Source: Rhizobium sp. 007
GTDB lineage: Bacteria; Pseudomonadota; Alphaproteobacteria; Rhizobiales; Rhizobiaceae
Direction of reading: 5' to 3'
Assembly (NCBI RefSeq): GCF_015353075.1
Contig: NZ_CP064188.1
Span: 310,001 to 374,000, forward strand
DNA length: 64,000 nt
The notes under the pieces were generated by a model, which searched no databases, was not told the origin of the DNA, and saw only the letters and a program-made list of their open reading frames with translations. Positions 17,544-26,012 of this stretch are shown one piece after another. The translations under genes were made by a program, and so were the position numbers. Numbering within the stretch: the first letter of the stretch is position 1; every line of letters starts with the position of its first letter.

Positions 17544-18146
17544 TCAGGCGATCAGTTTTTCGTCCTTCAGATGACGTTCGAGGAAGGGCAGACTGTCCTG
17601 TCCCCAGTAAAGCTCGTCTTCGTAGCGGAATGTCGGGAGCCCAAAGACACCGGCGTGCTTAGCGGTCTCGTAATTGGCCTTCCATATCGACTGCACGGCG
17701 TCGCTCTGGGCACGCTCATCCAACGCCGCGCCATCAAAGCCGGCGGTATCCGCGATCGTGCGGCGGACTTCTGCGTCGCCGATATTTTTCCCGCGTGACC
17801 AGAAAGCTTCCTGCAGGGCTTTTGTCAGCTTGAGCCAGTCGTCGCCCCGATCGATGGCCGCGATGATCATGAAGCCTGCCGGCGTCGGGTCCGAAAGGGC
17901 GGCACGATTTTCAAAGTTCAGTACTTTTCCACGGACCGCCGCCCAACGCTTGAGGTCCTTCGTCCAGTAAGCCCGACGGGCCTCCGGCCGGTTGCGAGAG
18001 TAGATCGCGCCGTTATCCTCGATCAGCGGGATGACGTAAGGACGGATCGTGGCATCCTGCTCGGAAGCAAGTGCGGCGAACGGCTCCAGGCCGATGAAGG
18101 CCCAGGGCGAGCCGACGCCGAAGAAGTAGTCGATGGTCTTTGTCAT
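17544..18146 (-). CDS. HCCA-isomerase / kappa-GST-like DsbA-fold protein
   Basis: 200 aa, starting TKTIDYFFGVGSPWAFIGLE. The SPWAF motif holds the serine that binds glutathione in 2-hydroxychromene-2-carboxylate isomerases and kappa-class GSTs; there is no CXXC, so it is not an oxidoreductase. FWSRGKNIGDAEVRRTIADT and the cis-proline loop GVFGLPTFRYEDELYWGQDS fit the family. It lies 12 bp after the TetR gene. A glutathione-dependent step in thiol or aromatic catabolism is plausible; no substrate is evident. Confidence 0.8.
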   Translation of the reverse strand: MTKTIDYFFGVGSPWAFIGLEPFAALASEQDATIRPYVIPLIEDNGAIYSRNRPEARRAYWTKDLKRWAAVRGKVLNFENRAALSDPTPAGFMIIAAIDRGDDWLKLTKALQEAFWSRGKNIGDAEVRRTIADTAGFDGAALDERAQSDAVQSIWKANYETAKHAGVFGLPTFRYEDELYWGQDSLPFLERHLKDEKLIA

Positions 18147-18158
18147 TTGATGGTACTC

Positions 18159-18728
18159 TCAAGATGTCCGGTCATGGGGGATCGCAGCGTCGAATACGGA
18201 GAGTGCGCAGTCTCGGGCGACGAGAACCGCTGTTGGATCACGTCCGACTGCCACCGTTGCAAGCGCTCCTTCATAAAGAAGCGATAGATGAGCAGCAGCC
18301 TGATCAAGCCCCACCTCGGCCTTGGACATGACGGCGCGGAAGATGTCCCTCACTGCTTTCTTATGTGTTCGGGCGACCGACACGACGCGTTCGGAATCGC
18401 CGTGCTCGGCCACTGCAAGAGCAAATGCGCAGCCGCGGAACTCCGGGCTATCGGCCTTTTCATATAGACGCTCGAAAATAACTCTGATCTGATCTCTCGG
18501 ATCGCCCGTCGCGTCCAAGACCTCCTGCAAGGAGCCGATTACACGATCATGGCGATCCTGAAGATAGGCTGCAACGAGATGATCTTTGGACGGGAAGTGT
18601 CGATACAGCGTTGCCTTTGCAACGTTCGCTTCTTCGATAATGCGATCTATCCCAACGGCCCGAATACCTTCGCTGTAAAACAGCGCGCCGGCGGCGGTGA
18701 GGATCTGATCTGATATGGCTTCTCTCAT
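18159..18728 (-). CDS. TetR-family transcriptional regulator
   Basis: 189 aa. The N-terminal helix-turn-helix is clear (LTAAGALFYSEGIRAVGIDR; ANVAKATLYRHFPSKDHLVA). The C-terminal ligand domain is of the TetR_C type with FERLYEKADSPEFRGCAFAL. It is the first gene of operon III and probably controls the isomerase 12 bp downstream, and possibly itself. Its ligand is unknown. Confidence 0.88.
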   Translation of the reverse strand: MREAISDQILTAAGALFYSEGIRAVGIDRIIEEANVAKATLYRHFPSKDHLVAAYLQDRHDRVIGSLQEVLDATGDPRDQIRVIFERLYEKADSPEFRGCAFALAVAEHGDSERVVSVARTHKKAVRDIFRAVMSKAEVGLDQAAAHLSLLYEGALATVAVGRDPTAVLVARDCALSVFDAAIPHDRTS

Positions 18729-18916
18729 TGGACTGCTTCGGGTTGAGAATGTTTTATTTTCGGAAGGCTCGCTGCGCTGCCTGCGGCTGATTGGATCCCT
18801 TCAGCAGCAAGCCATTTTATGTTTCTTCCTTTCAAGCCGCACTTCCTAGCCGCCGTTGACGGACGATTCCGTCGACTTGCAATGTGGAAACGCTAGAGGA
18901 TCAACAAATGGCGAGA
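18729..18916. other. Leader of operon III
   Basis: Together with 18959-19246 this makes about 518 bp without a supported gene. It contains element C at 18917-18958. No TetR-type palindrome longer than six bases per arm was noticed next to the TetR start. Confidence 0.3.
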
Positions 18917-18958
18917 AAGACAGGTCGTTCTTTTTCCATTGTCTTTGTAGAAAATGTT
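18917..18958 (-). promoter_or_regulatory. Sulfur-operon element, copy C
   Basis: The third copy of the 42-bp element, 35 of 42 identical to copy A. The shared blocks are AAGACAGGTC (18917-18926), TTCTTTTTC (18928-18936) and GTAGAAAAT (18947-18955). The central CTATAG half of A and B is changed here. It lies 189 bp upstream of the first gene of operon III. Confidence 0.5.
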
Positions 18959-19246
18959 TCGTCCACGGCTCTTGCAGAGAGCCGACTTTTTCGTGGCACA
19001 GGCAGCAACCTTATTTATGCACGGAACGGCCATCCATTGTTTCCCTTTGAATGTCCCCGGTGCGCGAGGATCCAATACCGTTGGCTTCGCTCCCGCAGAA
19101 GTTCTGACGTGGAGTGGAACGCCTTCGATCCCGATCCTTCCGGATCGCCGGGATGCGGGCTGCTTCGGGCTAACTTGAGCCCCTTTGCTGAGGTCTCCTG
19201 TGCGCCAAAGCGGCCATGGCACGCCAGAGCGTCTGTCACGCTTCCC

Positions 19247-20121
19247 CTAAGTTCGTCCTTTCCCAATCAGCGGAAGTTGCCGCAGCATATCTCTAATGAT
19301 CAGCGCGTCCCACGGCAGATGTTCCGTGATACCCAACCCCACCACTTCGGCCTGATATGCGACATCGTTCAGGAGACGTATGACATGCGGAATGGCCATC
19401 CGTCCGCGTGGCACCCCAACAAAGGCATCTGGAGCGATATTGGGCATTGTGAAGTTAAGTGAGCGGAACTGCGCGGGGTCTATGACGTCGAGGTCGAAAT
19501 GGATGGCGACGTGCTTCGCCCCCGTTGATCGCAGCCAATCGAGCACAGCCTCACTGTCATCGGCCAACTGAGAAGGCGTTGCCATTCTAAGGCCAAGCCT
19601 TTCAACGATCTGCCATTCCACAGGCGACATGTCGTAGAGACCTGCGTACATGACATTCTCGGGTTGATCGGGTTAGCAACCCTCTTTGTGAACTCTGCGT
19701 CGCCTTCACCCATCAGATTGCCCAGCACCATGGCGTGCGCATGCGCAGCGTGCTCAGGCGTAATCACGTCGGGGTGTGCATCTACCCATAGGACGGCAAG
19801 ATCACCTCCATACCGCTCGTTGAGATAGGCAAACGGTGCGAGGTCTACCAAACAGTCGCCGCCCAGAACGACGACCTTATCCGGTACTTCCTTCTTCAAT
19901 ATTCGTTCTGCGGAATCGATCTGCCGCAGGAGCGTTCTGCGGGCAACGATGCCGTTCTCCAAGGGGAGAACGGAGCCGTTGGGTTCCGCTACTTCGACAG
20001 TTTCAACCGGACCATCTGCAGCAGGTGCGAGCATGGCCAGCAACTGGGAGCCAAAATGATAGGCCTCGATATTCCCACCCTGCCATTGGGGGAAATGCAG
20101 ACGTAAGGTTTTGTCGCCCAT
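19247..20121 (-). pseudogene. Arginase/agmatinase-family ureohydrolase, one frameshift
   Basis: The N-terminal frame (from 20121) carries KVVVLGGDCLVDLAPFAYLN and LAVLWVDAHPDVITPEHAAH, the first two metal-binding motifs. One missing base near 19658-19662 separates it from MYAGLYDMSPVEWQIVERLG and HVAIHFDLDVIDPAQFRSLN, the third motif (DxDxxDP). The joined protein is about 290 aa, normal for the family, which hydrolyses guanidino groups with two Mn ions. The first His ligand of the usual GGDHS is replaced by Cys, so activity may differ even if the frame is corrected. Confidence 0.75.
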
Positions 20122-20313
20122 GTCTTACTCCAAGTCGTATAGGTGTGCGGTCAGGCGGTATTATGAGCACGTTGAAGAACAGAACCCAAATCAAAACGGA
20201 GTATGGCTGGGGTCCGCAATGGGTCAGACCCAGACAACGCTCCGCAGACTTGGCAGAGTTCATTACAACATCCGAGGTGAAATTTCCGATTGTTTACGCG
20301 ACATTCGAGAAGT

Positions 20314-21210
20314 TCAAACCTTCAATGCTGCGATCAGCATGTCGACAAACACGGAAACTTTGGGCGGCCGAAATCGCGCCGCTGGATAGACTGTGTAGAC
20401 GCCGCCGGATGGGAGCTGCCATTCAGGCAGGACAGGAATGAGGTCTCCGGCCAACAGGCCCGAGGCCGCGAGAAAATCGGGCAGGACCGATAGACCTGCG
20501 CCTTGGCGGAGCGCCTCCATGACTGCTGGCGTGGTATTGATCGCAATGTCGGCCTTAAAGCGGACGCTCCTGACGGCTCCATCACTGCCTGTAAATGTCC
20601 ATACAAGCGGCTCTCTCAAAGCGTTGTTAGCCACGAAGGGCAGAGGCGTGCAGTCAATCGGCTCGCTCAGTGCCGCTATCTTCCCGGCGAAGGCTTGCGA
20701 TCCCACCAGGAGTTGGCGGAACGAGCCAATCCGTCGTGCCTGCATACTGGAATCGGCCAGCCAGCCAACGCGAATGGCAAGGTCTATGTTCTCGGCAACC
20801 AGATCAACCATCGTATCGCTGAGGTTCAGTTCCACCTTGCAATCGTTATAGCGCCGGCTGAAGGCGGTGACCAAGGGCACGACAACCGAGGTGCCGTAGT
20901 CGTAGGGGGCGGTGATCCTCAGAAGGCCTTTGGGTTCCGTCCTGCCCTGAGCCAACTCTCCCAGGGCGTCCTCCGCCTCGCGCAAGATTGAGACGCATCG
21001 GGCGTGAAACAACAGCCCGGCTTCGGTCGCCTGCACGCGCCGCGTGGTGCGCATCAGCAAGGTGGTGCCGACCTCCTGTTCAAGCTTCGCGACCTGCTGG
21101 CTGACAACCGCCTTGGTGATGCCCAGGTATTCTGCAGCTCTCGTGAACGATCCCGCGTCAACGACGGCCACGAAATAGGCCAGCCGATTGAGATTGGTCG
21201 CTTCCTGCAT
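20314..21210 (-). CDS. LysR-family transcriptional regulator
   Basis: 298 aa. The N-terminal winged helix reads LNRLAYFVAVVDAGSFTRAA and LGITKAVVSQQVAKLEQEVG; the effector domain begins near residue 90 (GLLRITAPYDYGTSVVVPLV). It is divergent from the DsbA-like/GlcG/MBL operon, with 107 bp between the starts and an ATTGG-N9-CCAAT repeat in that gap. It therefore probably controls that operon and itself. The co-inducer is unknown. Confidence 0.9.
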   Translation of the reverse strand: MQEATNLNRLAYFVAVVDAGSFTRAAEYLGITKAVVSQQVAKLEQEVGTTLLMRTTRRVQATEAGLLFHARCVSILREAEDALGELAQGRTEPKGLLRITAPYDYGTSVVVPLVTAFSRRYNDCKVELNLSDTMVDLVAENIDLAIRVGWLADSSMQARRIGSFRQLLVGSQAFAGKIAALSEPIDCTPLPFVANNALREPLVWTFTGSDGAVRSVRFKADIAINTTPAVMEALRQGAGLSVLPDFLAASGLLAGDLIPVLPEWQLPSGGVYTVYPAARFRPPKVSVFVDMLIAALKV

Positions 21211-21278
21211 AGTATCCTCCGATTTTATTGTCAGCCTCTAGCATACATTCTGTCATTTTTCTCGATCTTCTCGTTCTA

Positions 21279-21297
21279 ATTGGCTCATGTCACCAAT
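21279..21297. promoter_or_regulatory. Candidate LysR operator
   Basis: ATTGG at 21279-21283 and CCAAT at 21293-21297 form an inverted repeat with a nine-base spacer, 21 bp before the DsbA-like start. Position and size fit a LysR-type site, but the arms are short. Confidence 0.4.
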
Positions 21298-21317
21298 AGC
21301 TCCATGAAGGAGCCGAC

Positions 21318-22004
21318 ATGATTGGCAAGACCCACATCACCTATCTCTTCGATCCACTTTGCGGCTGGTGCTATGGCGCATCTCCGCTGCTCGCGCAGCT
21401 CGCCGCGGCACCTAATCTGACAATCACGCTCGCCCCGACCGGTCTGTTTTCCGATTCCGGCGCTAGGTCGATGGACGAGCAGTTCGCCGCCTTCGCCTGG
21501 TCAAATGACCAGCGTATTGGAAGCCTCACGGGGCAGCGGTTTACCGATGCCTACCGGAGCCAGGTTCTGGCAAAAGGCGGCATGCTGGATTCTGGCCCAG
21601 CCACGCTGGCACTGACTGCCGTTGCCCTGACGGCGGCTGAGCACGAAGTCGATGCGCTCCGGTCCATCCAGGAGGCGCGCTATGTTTCAGGCCGCGATGT
21701 CACGGACATGTCCGAACTGCAGAACGTGCTCGCCAGTGTCGGACTTGGTGCGGCAGCCTCCCGCCTCGCTTCTCCCGATTCCGATCTGCTGGCCGCCAAC
21801 CGAGAACGCATGGCTTCAGCGCGCGCCCTGATGCGGGAGTTCCCAGTCAACGGCGTACCGGGATTGATCGTGGACGACGGCGCGCACCGGACTTTGCTCA
21901 AGGCGCAGGACCTGTTCAATGACAGCGATCTCGTCGCCAGGCTGTCCAACACAGGCGTGTCATCCGCGGGTCTCGCTCGCAACAGCCATCCGATGAAAGG
22001 ATAA
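21318..22004 (+). CDS. DsbA-family thioredoxin-fold protein (CGWC)
   Basis: 228 aa, starting MIGKTHITYLFDPLCGWCYG. The CGWC pair (residues 15 and 18) follows a beta strand, as in the FrnE-like cytosolic DsbA branch, and REFPVNGVPGLIVDDGAHRT supplies the cis-proline loop. There is no signal peptide, so it acts in the cytoplasm, probably as a thiol oxidoreductase. GGAGCC lies just upstream of the ATG. It is the first gene of a four-gene operon with GlcG-, MBL- and SnoaL-like proteins, a mix often seen in electrophile or oxidant response clusters. Confidence 0.85.
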   Translation: MIGKTHITYLFDPLCGWCYGASPLLAQLAAAPNLTITLAPTGLFSDSGARSMDEQFAAFAWSNDQRIGSLTGQRFTDAYRSQVLAKGGMLDSGPATLALTAVALTAAEHEVDALRSIQEARYVSGRDVTDMSELQNVLASVGLGAAASRLASPDSDLLAANRERMASARALMREFPVNGVPGLIVDDGAHRTLLKAQDLFNDSDLVARLSNTGVSSAGLARNSHPMKG

Positions 22005-22009
22005 CCTCG

Positions 22010-22498
22010 ATGATGATCCAGCGTACGATCCATACAGCACTGGCCGTCTTCATGCTCGGCGTAGTATCGGCGACGCCCGGTTTCGCCCAGAATGTGCCAC
22101 CCTACGGAGCGCCGATCAGCATCGACCGAGTCAAGCAGGTCGCAGCGGCCGCCCTCGCGGAAATGCGCAGGAAGGGCTTTGAGATGACGATTGCCATAGT
22201 CGATTCCGGCAGCAACCTCGTCTATCTCGAACGCTCCAACGATGCCGGCATCGGCACGATCGACGCAGCACTTGGCAAGGCGAAAGCCGCCAACGGCATC
22301 AAGACCCCGACCAAGGCGATCGGGGATATGATCCTTCATAACAACCAGAGCAATCTGCTTGCCGTGCCGGGAGCTTTTCCGGTCGAAGGCGGAGTGCCTC
22401 TCGTTGTCGATGGCCAGGTGGTTGGTGCGATCGGCGTCAGTGGCGGCATGCCCACTGATGATGGCGCGATCGCCAACGCCGGGGCGAAGGCGCTCTAG
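22010..22498 (+). CDS. GlcG/HbpS-family protein with signal peptide
   Basis: 162 aa. The N terminus is a classical Sec signal (IQRTIHTALAVFMLGVVSAT, cleavage after GFAQ). The mature part is a GlcG/DUF336 domain (AALAEMRRKGFEMTIAIVDS; FPVEGGVPLVVDGQVVGAIG). Relatives bind haem or cobalamin-like ligands or act as small sensors; the function here is unknown. It starts 5 bp after the DsbA-like gene, with AAAGGA in front. Confidence 0.85.
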   Translation: MMIQRTIHTALAVFMLGVVSATPGFAQNVPPYGAPISIDRVKQVAAAALAEMRRKGFEMTIAIVDSGSNLVYLERSNDAGIGTIDAALGKAKAANGIKTPTKAIGDMILHNNQSNLLAVPGAFPVEGGVPLVVDGQVVGAIGVSGGMPTDDGAIANAGAKAL

Positions 22499-22562
22499 GT
22501 AGCCCGGCCGCCAATCGATGTTGTTAAGACGCATGAATAAATCAAGTCAGGATACCAGGACC

Positions 22563-23459
22563 ATGTTCACCAGGAGAACCATCATGAGAACCACTCTCGC
22601 CGCTGGCGCGACTGCCGTACTTGCACCCGCAGGCCTCGGCCACGCAGCAGGAAGCCTGACTTGGAAGCATTTCCCTGCAGGGCAGAATGGCTTCTTCCGC
22701 GCCCCCGTTCTGGTTTCCGGCGCGAACGAAGCTGTACTGATCGATGGCGGCTTCACGCTGCCCGATGGAAAGGCGCTCACCGACGCCATCAAGGCCACGG
22801 GCAAAAAGCTGACCACGATTTACATCAGCCAGTCCGATCCGGACTATTACTTCAGCCTCGGCCCGATCAGGGTAGCTTTCCCCGATGCCAAGGTGGTCGC
22901 CGCCTCGGCGACTGTCGATGCGATCAAGGCGAGTGTCGAAAAGAAGCTGGCCGTCTGGGGGCCGCAGCTCAAGGAAAACGGTCCCCAGACCCTGGCTGAC
23001 ATCGTCATGCCGGAAGCCTTTGACGGAAAGACGCTGACTGTTGATGGCGAGACCATCGAGATTGTCGATGCGGAAGGCATGGCCAATCGTCGCTACCTCT
23101 TCGTTCCATCGCTGAATGCCGTGTTCGGCGGCGTGATGATCTTCAACGGCGTCCACGTCTGGACGGCAGATACCAACAGCGCGGAACTGCGCGCCGCCTG
23201 GGTTGCCAATCTCGAAAAGCTCGCCGCGCGCAAGCCAGCTGTCGTCGTGGCCGGACACATGATGCCCGACGCCAAGACCGACCTCTCGGGTGTGGAACAT
23301 ACTATCGCCTACCTGAAGGCCTTCGAGGAGGAACTGGTCAAGGCCAAGGACTCTGCAACGTTGAAGGCCGCCATGGAAAGCCGTTTCCCGGGCCTCGGCA
23401 TGGGCGTTGCGCTCGATATCGGCTCCAAGGTCGCGACCGGCGAAATGAAGTGGGGCTGA
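22563..23459 (+). CDS. MBL-fold hydrolase-like protein with Tat-like signal
   Basis: 298 aa from MFTRRTIMRTTLAAGATAVL, chosen because CAGGA precedes that ATG; in-frame ATGs at 22518 and 22533 have poorer sites. The leader has paired arginines (TRRTIM) and ends GLGHAAG. The body has the beta-lactamase fold (EAVLIDGGFTLPDGKALTDA). Where the zinc motif HxHxDH is expected it reads ISQSDPDYYFSLGPI, keeping one Asp but no His; later VVVAGHMMPD survives. Metal binding must therefore be reduced or altered. It is exported and of unknown substrate. Confidence 0.8.
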   Translation: MFTRRTIMRTTLAAGATAVLAPAGLGHAAGSLTWKHFPAGQNGFFRAPVLVSGANEAVLIDGGFTLPDGKALTDAIKATGKKLTTIYISQSDPDYYFSLGPIRVAFPDAKVVAASATVDAIKASVEKKLAVWGPQLKENGPQTLADIVMPEAFDGKTLTVDGETIEIVDAEGMANRRYLFVPSLNAVFGGVMIFNGVHVWTADTNSAELRAAWVANLEKLAARKPAVVVAGHMMPDAKTDLSGVEHTIAYLKAFEEELVKAKDSATLKAAMESRFPGLGMGVALDIGSKVATGEMKWG

Positions 23460-23464
23460 TCGCC

Positions 23465-23820
23465 ATGGGCGCTAATCTCGTAATCATCCGGGCCACTTAC
23501 GAGGGGTCGTCGGAAGACAACGGCCGCAACTTGCTTGCGGCCCTTGCACCCGACGCGACGTGGACGGAAGCCGATGGCTTCCCCTATGCTGGTACCTATG
23601 TGGGACCCGACGCGATCGTCGCCGGCGTGTTTCACCGGCTCGGCACCGAATGGATCGGTTATCGCGCTGACGTTCACACCTATATCGGGGATGATGACCG
23701 TGTTGCCGCCTTCGGCGTCTATTCCGGCACATACAAGGCTACCGGAAGGACGGCAAGATTGCCAGCATGGTCCAATATGTCGATAGCCATATGGTCATGA
23801 AGGCGCTGAGTACCGACTGA
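23465..23820 (+). pseudogene. SnoaL-like NTF2-fold protein with internal deletion
   Basis: The frame from 23465 reads an NTF2-type protein (RATYEGSSEDNGRNLLAALA; FPYAGTYVGPDAIVAGVFHR) up to YKATG. It then changes phase at about 23743 to RKDGKIASMVQYVDSHMVMK with a stop at 23818-23820. The linking strand that normally lies between these parts (roughly a dozen residues) is missing, so a small deletion with frame change is more likely than a one-base error. It is the last gene of the DsbA/GlcG/MBL operon. Confidence 0.65.
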
Positions 23821-23840
23821 CCATCGCTGTCGCGCCCGTA

Positions 23841-23881
23841 GAAACCTGACAACACCTCTGCGGATTTGGATGTCAGGTTTC
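23841..23881. terminator. Inverted repeat between convergent genes
   Basis: GAAACCTGACA (23841-23851) and TGTCAGGTTTC (23871-23881) pair perfectly over 11 bp with a 19-base loop. The position between the convergent SnoaL-like and DUF4287 genes fits a bidirectional terminator. No long T run follows and the loop is large. Confidence 0.45.
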
Positions 23882-23955
23882 ACGTCGCGTCAACGACATG
23901 TCGTCCGCTTAGGGCCGGAAGCAGACAAGACGTTTCGCCTCACACCACACTCCGT

Positions 23956-24177
23956 TTAAGAGGCTGGCTGCTTGTCTTCCGCGAGAGTGTGCGCCACGAC
24001 CGCATTTGCATGACCGTGGCCCATTCCGTGTTCGCTCTTCAGCATACCGACAAGTTCCATGTGCTTCGCAGGATAGTGCTTTCGCACGAGCTCTTGCCAG
24101 TCATCGATAGGACGGCCGTATTTCTTCTCGATTGATGGAAAATAGGAAGCAGGTCCTTTGATCTTCTCGGTGGTCAT
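23956..24177 (-). CDS. DUF4287 protein
   Basis: 73 aa. It reads KIKGPASYFPSIEKKYGRPI, then DDWQELVRKHYPAKHMELVG and a HGMGHGHANAVVAHTL end, the short DUF4287 domain common in Rhizobiales. Function is unknown. The start overlaps the stop of the upstream VOC gene by 4 bp, so the two are coupled. Confidence 0.8.
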   Translation of the reverse strand: MTTEKIKGPASYFPSIEKKYGRPIDDWQELVRKHYPAKHMELVGMLKSEHGMGHGHANAVVAHTLAEDKQPAS

Positions 24178-24659
24178 AGCGCGTCATCCCCTTTTCGTGC
24201 CGCATCGATCATAGCTACGTCGATTTTCCTCATCGTCATCATCGCGTCGAATGCGCGCTTTGCTTGTTCGCCACCTGCTACAAGCGCGTCCATTAGAATG
24301 CGAGGTGTGATCTGCCAGGATACTCCCCACTTATCCTTGCACCAGCCGCATTCGCTTTCCTGACCGCCATTGCCGACGATGGCGTTCCAATAGCGATCTG
24401 TTTCTTCCTGATCCTCGGTGCTGATCTGGAATGAGAAGGCTTCGCTGTGCTTGAATGTGGGGCCGCCGTTCAATCCGATGCACGCGACACCCGCCACCGT
24501 GAACTCGACGACCAACACGTCTGCCTCTTCTCCGTCGGGGTATTTGCCGGGCGCGCGGATGATGGCTCCGATCTTGCTGTCTGGGAAGGTGTCGGCATAG
24601 AAGCGGGCGGCTTCCTCAGCGTCCTTGTTGTACCATAGACAAATGGTGTTCTTAGACAT
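24174..24659 (-). CDS. PhnB-like VOC-family protein
   Basis: 161 aa. The opening NTICLWYNKDAEEAARFYAD, the core VVEFTVAGVACIGLNGGPTF and CGWCKDKWGVSWQITPRILM mark the PhnB / 3-demethylubiquinone methyltransferase-like VOC family, which is distinct from true UbiG. The ending AMMTMRKIDVAMIDAARKGD is typical. Its catalytic role is uncharacterised in most bacteria. It is coupled to the DUF4287 gene. Confidence 0.85.
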   Translation of the reverse strand: MSKNTICLWYNKDAEEAARFYADTFPDSKIGAIIRAPGKYPDGEEADVLVVEFTVAGVACIGLNGGPTFKHSEAFSFQISTEDQEETDRYWNAIVGNGGQESECGWCKDKWGVSWQITPRILMDALVAGGEQAKRAFDAMMTMRKIDVAMIDAARKGDDAL

Positions 24660-24768
24660 CGCGTCGTTCTCCTGGTCGTTGTCCTTCAGATCGAGAGCCC
24701 GACCTGATGATACGATGACGCACCAGCCGCCCCCGATCCGACATCATGATCAAAATCGCTGCTCTCTT

Positions 24769-25366
24769 TTAACTCCTCTCGTCCTGCGCGGGCCAAACGC
24801 CTCGGGCCGACAGGCAAATACGCTCGTCCGGGTGCAGTTTGCGAAGTGCATCCGTCCAACCTTGGGCGACGAGGTTCTTGAAGGCATCACGGACCTCGAC
24901 GCGGAACAATGTGTCCTTCACCCAGCGCGCGGGCTTGTAGACGTCGAACTCCGTGGACATGACGTTATAATCGCCGGCAAGCACAACGGGCACCTCAAGC
25001 GCCAGCAACTCGGCAGCGTAGTCATGGAGCCGCTCAAACCAACGTAGCTTCAGGCCGCCGATGACGATTCCTTTGACGATCGCCTCGATGTATCGGCTGT
25101 GAAGGTCGTCCGGATCGCCCGAAAAGTCCTTTCCGCCTCAGGTGTGGGCTCCTGATCCTTGGCAAGCAGGGCCACGCCGTTCCAAGATTTCTGACCCTGC
25201 CAGACCGCGCCGTATCCCGCCTCTTCGATCGCTTTCATCGGAAACTTCTCTTGAGGCGCTTTCAATTCTTGCAAACATACGACGTCGGGCGACGCCTCAG
25301 CGAGCCATCCAAGAAGAACCTCGAGACGACCGTTCACCCCGTTCACGTGTAGGTCGCGATCTTCAA
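24769..25366 (-). pseudogene. xthA: Exodeoxyribonuclease III remnant
   Basis: From a TTG at 25366 the start KIATY is followed by one lost base, then VNGVNGRLEVLLGWLAEASP, DVVCLQELKAPQEKFPMKAI and QKSWNGVALLAKDQEP. A second shift near 25130 leads to GDPDDLHSRYIEAIVKGIVI. Here the usual segment with the YLPNGNP motif is deleted, and LRWFERLHDYAAELLALEVP and VVLAGDYNVMSTEFDVYKPA follow. The C-terminal DHLLLS region is replaced by unrelated residues. With three or more lesions and loss of the catalytic C terminus, this DNA-repair nuclease is dead. Confidence 0.8.
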
Positions 25367-25572
25367 TTGCCGCCTGCTTCAAGTTCGCGTTCCTCTTCGA
25401 TCGCCGACAACCGGGCGTTCGCGGCGTCGAGGATTGCGGTCAGGAACTCGACGCGGGTCCAACCGACGAGGTGGGCCTCCTCCACGAGGATCTGGACGGC
25501 GTAGTCGACAGTTTGGTCGAGCTCGACCTTTCGTTCCGGACTATCTGGCTGGGTGCTCGGTGGATTGATCAT
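25363..25572 (-). CDS. Small conserved-looking protein upstream of xthA
   Basis: 69 aa: a short proline-rich start (INPPSTQPDSPERKVELDQT) then an acidic helix (VDYAVQILVEEAHLVGWTRV; EFLTAILDAANARLSAIEEE). Its TGA overlaps the TTG start of the decayed xthA, so it was once coupled to that gene. No domain is recognised. The even amino-acid use and GAAAGG upstream support a real gene. Confidence 0.6.
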   Translation of the reverse strand: MINPPSTQPDSPERKVELDQTVDYAVQILVEEAHLVGWTRVEFLTAILDAANARLSAIEEERELEAGGN

Positions 25573-26012
25573 GGCGAGGTTGCCTTTCAGAGGGATAAGG
25601 TCGCGGCGGACGGGTTAGATGCTCGCCTGGCGTTTCGTTGCCCGCACCGAGAAATCGGAAAAACCGGTGCGTTCATCATCTCCGTCGTGTCCGATTAACA
25701 CACCGCGACCTCGCGCAATTAACTTCCGTTCCTAGCGAAGGTTCCAGCAGAGACTATAATAGCGATCCCGGCCCCGTTTCGCGGAGATGCCGGCTAGAAG
25801 ATCGACGTCGCATCCCCTCCGCGCCCTTGAAACCAACACAATCATCGGCTATCTGCAGCTCATCGGCGTTGCTGGTGAGCGCTCCACGCGAGCGTTCGCG
25901 ACTGCCGAAGTCGCTTATCTGCTTTTGACCACGGATGTACTGGCACTGGTGTGAAGAGCGATGTCGAGAAGGTCGGTGCGGTTTCGCCCCGGCCTTTTTT
26001 ATTGCCTGGTGC
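25573..26012. other. Gene-free stretch
   Basis: 440 bp without a supported gene. A reverse frame at 25754-26173 is open but arginine- and serine-rich and is overlapped by the better gene at 26013-26231. Confidence 0.3.
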
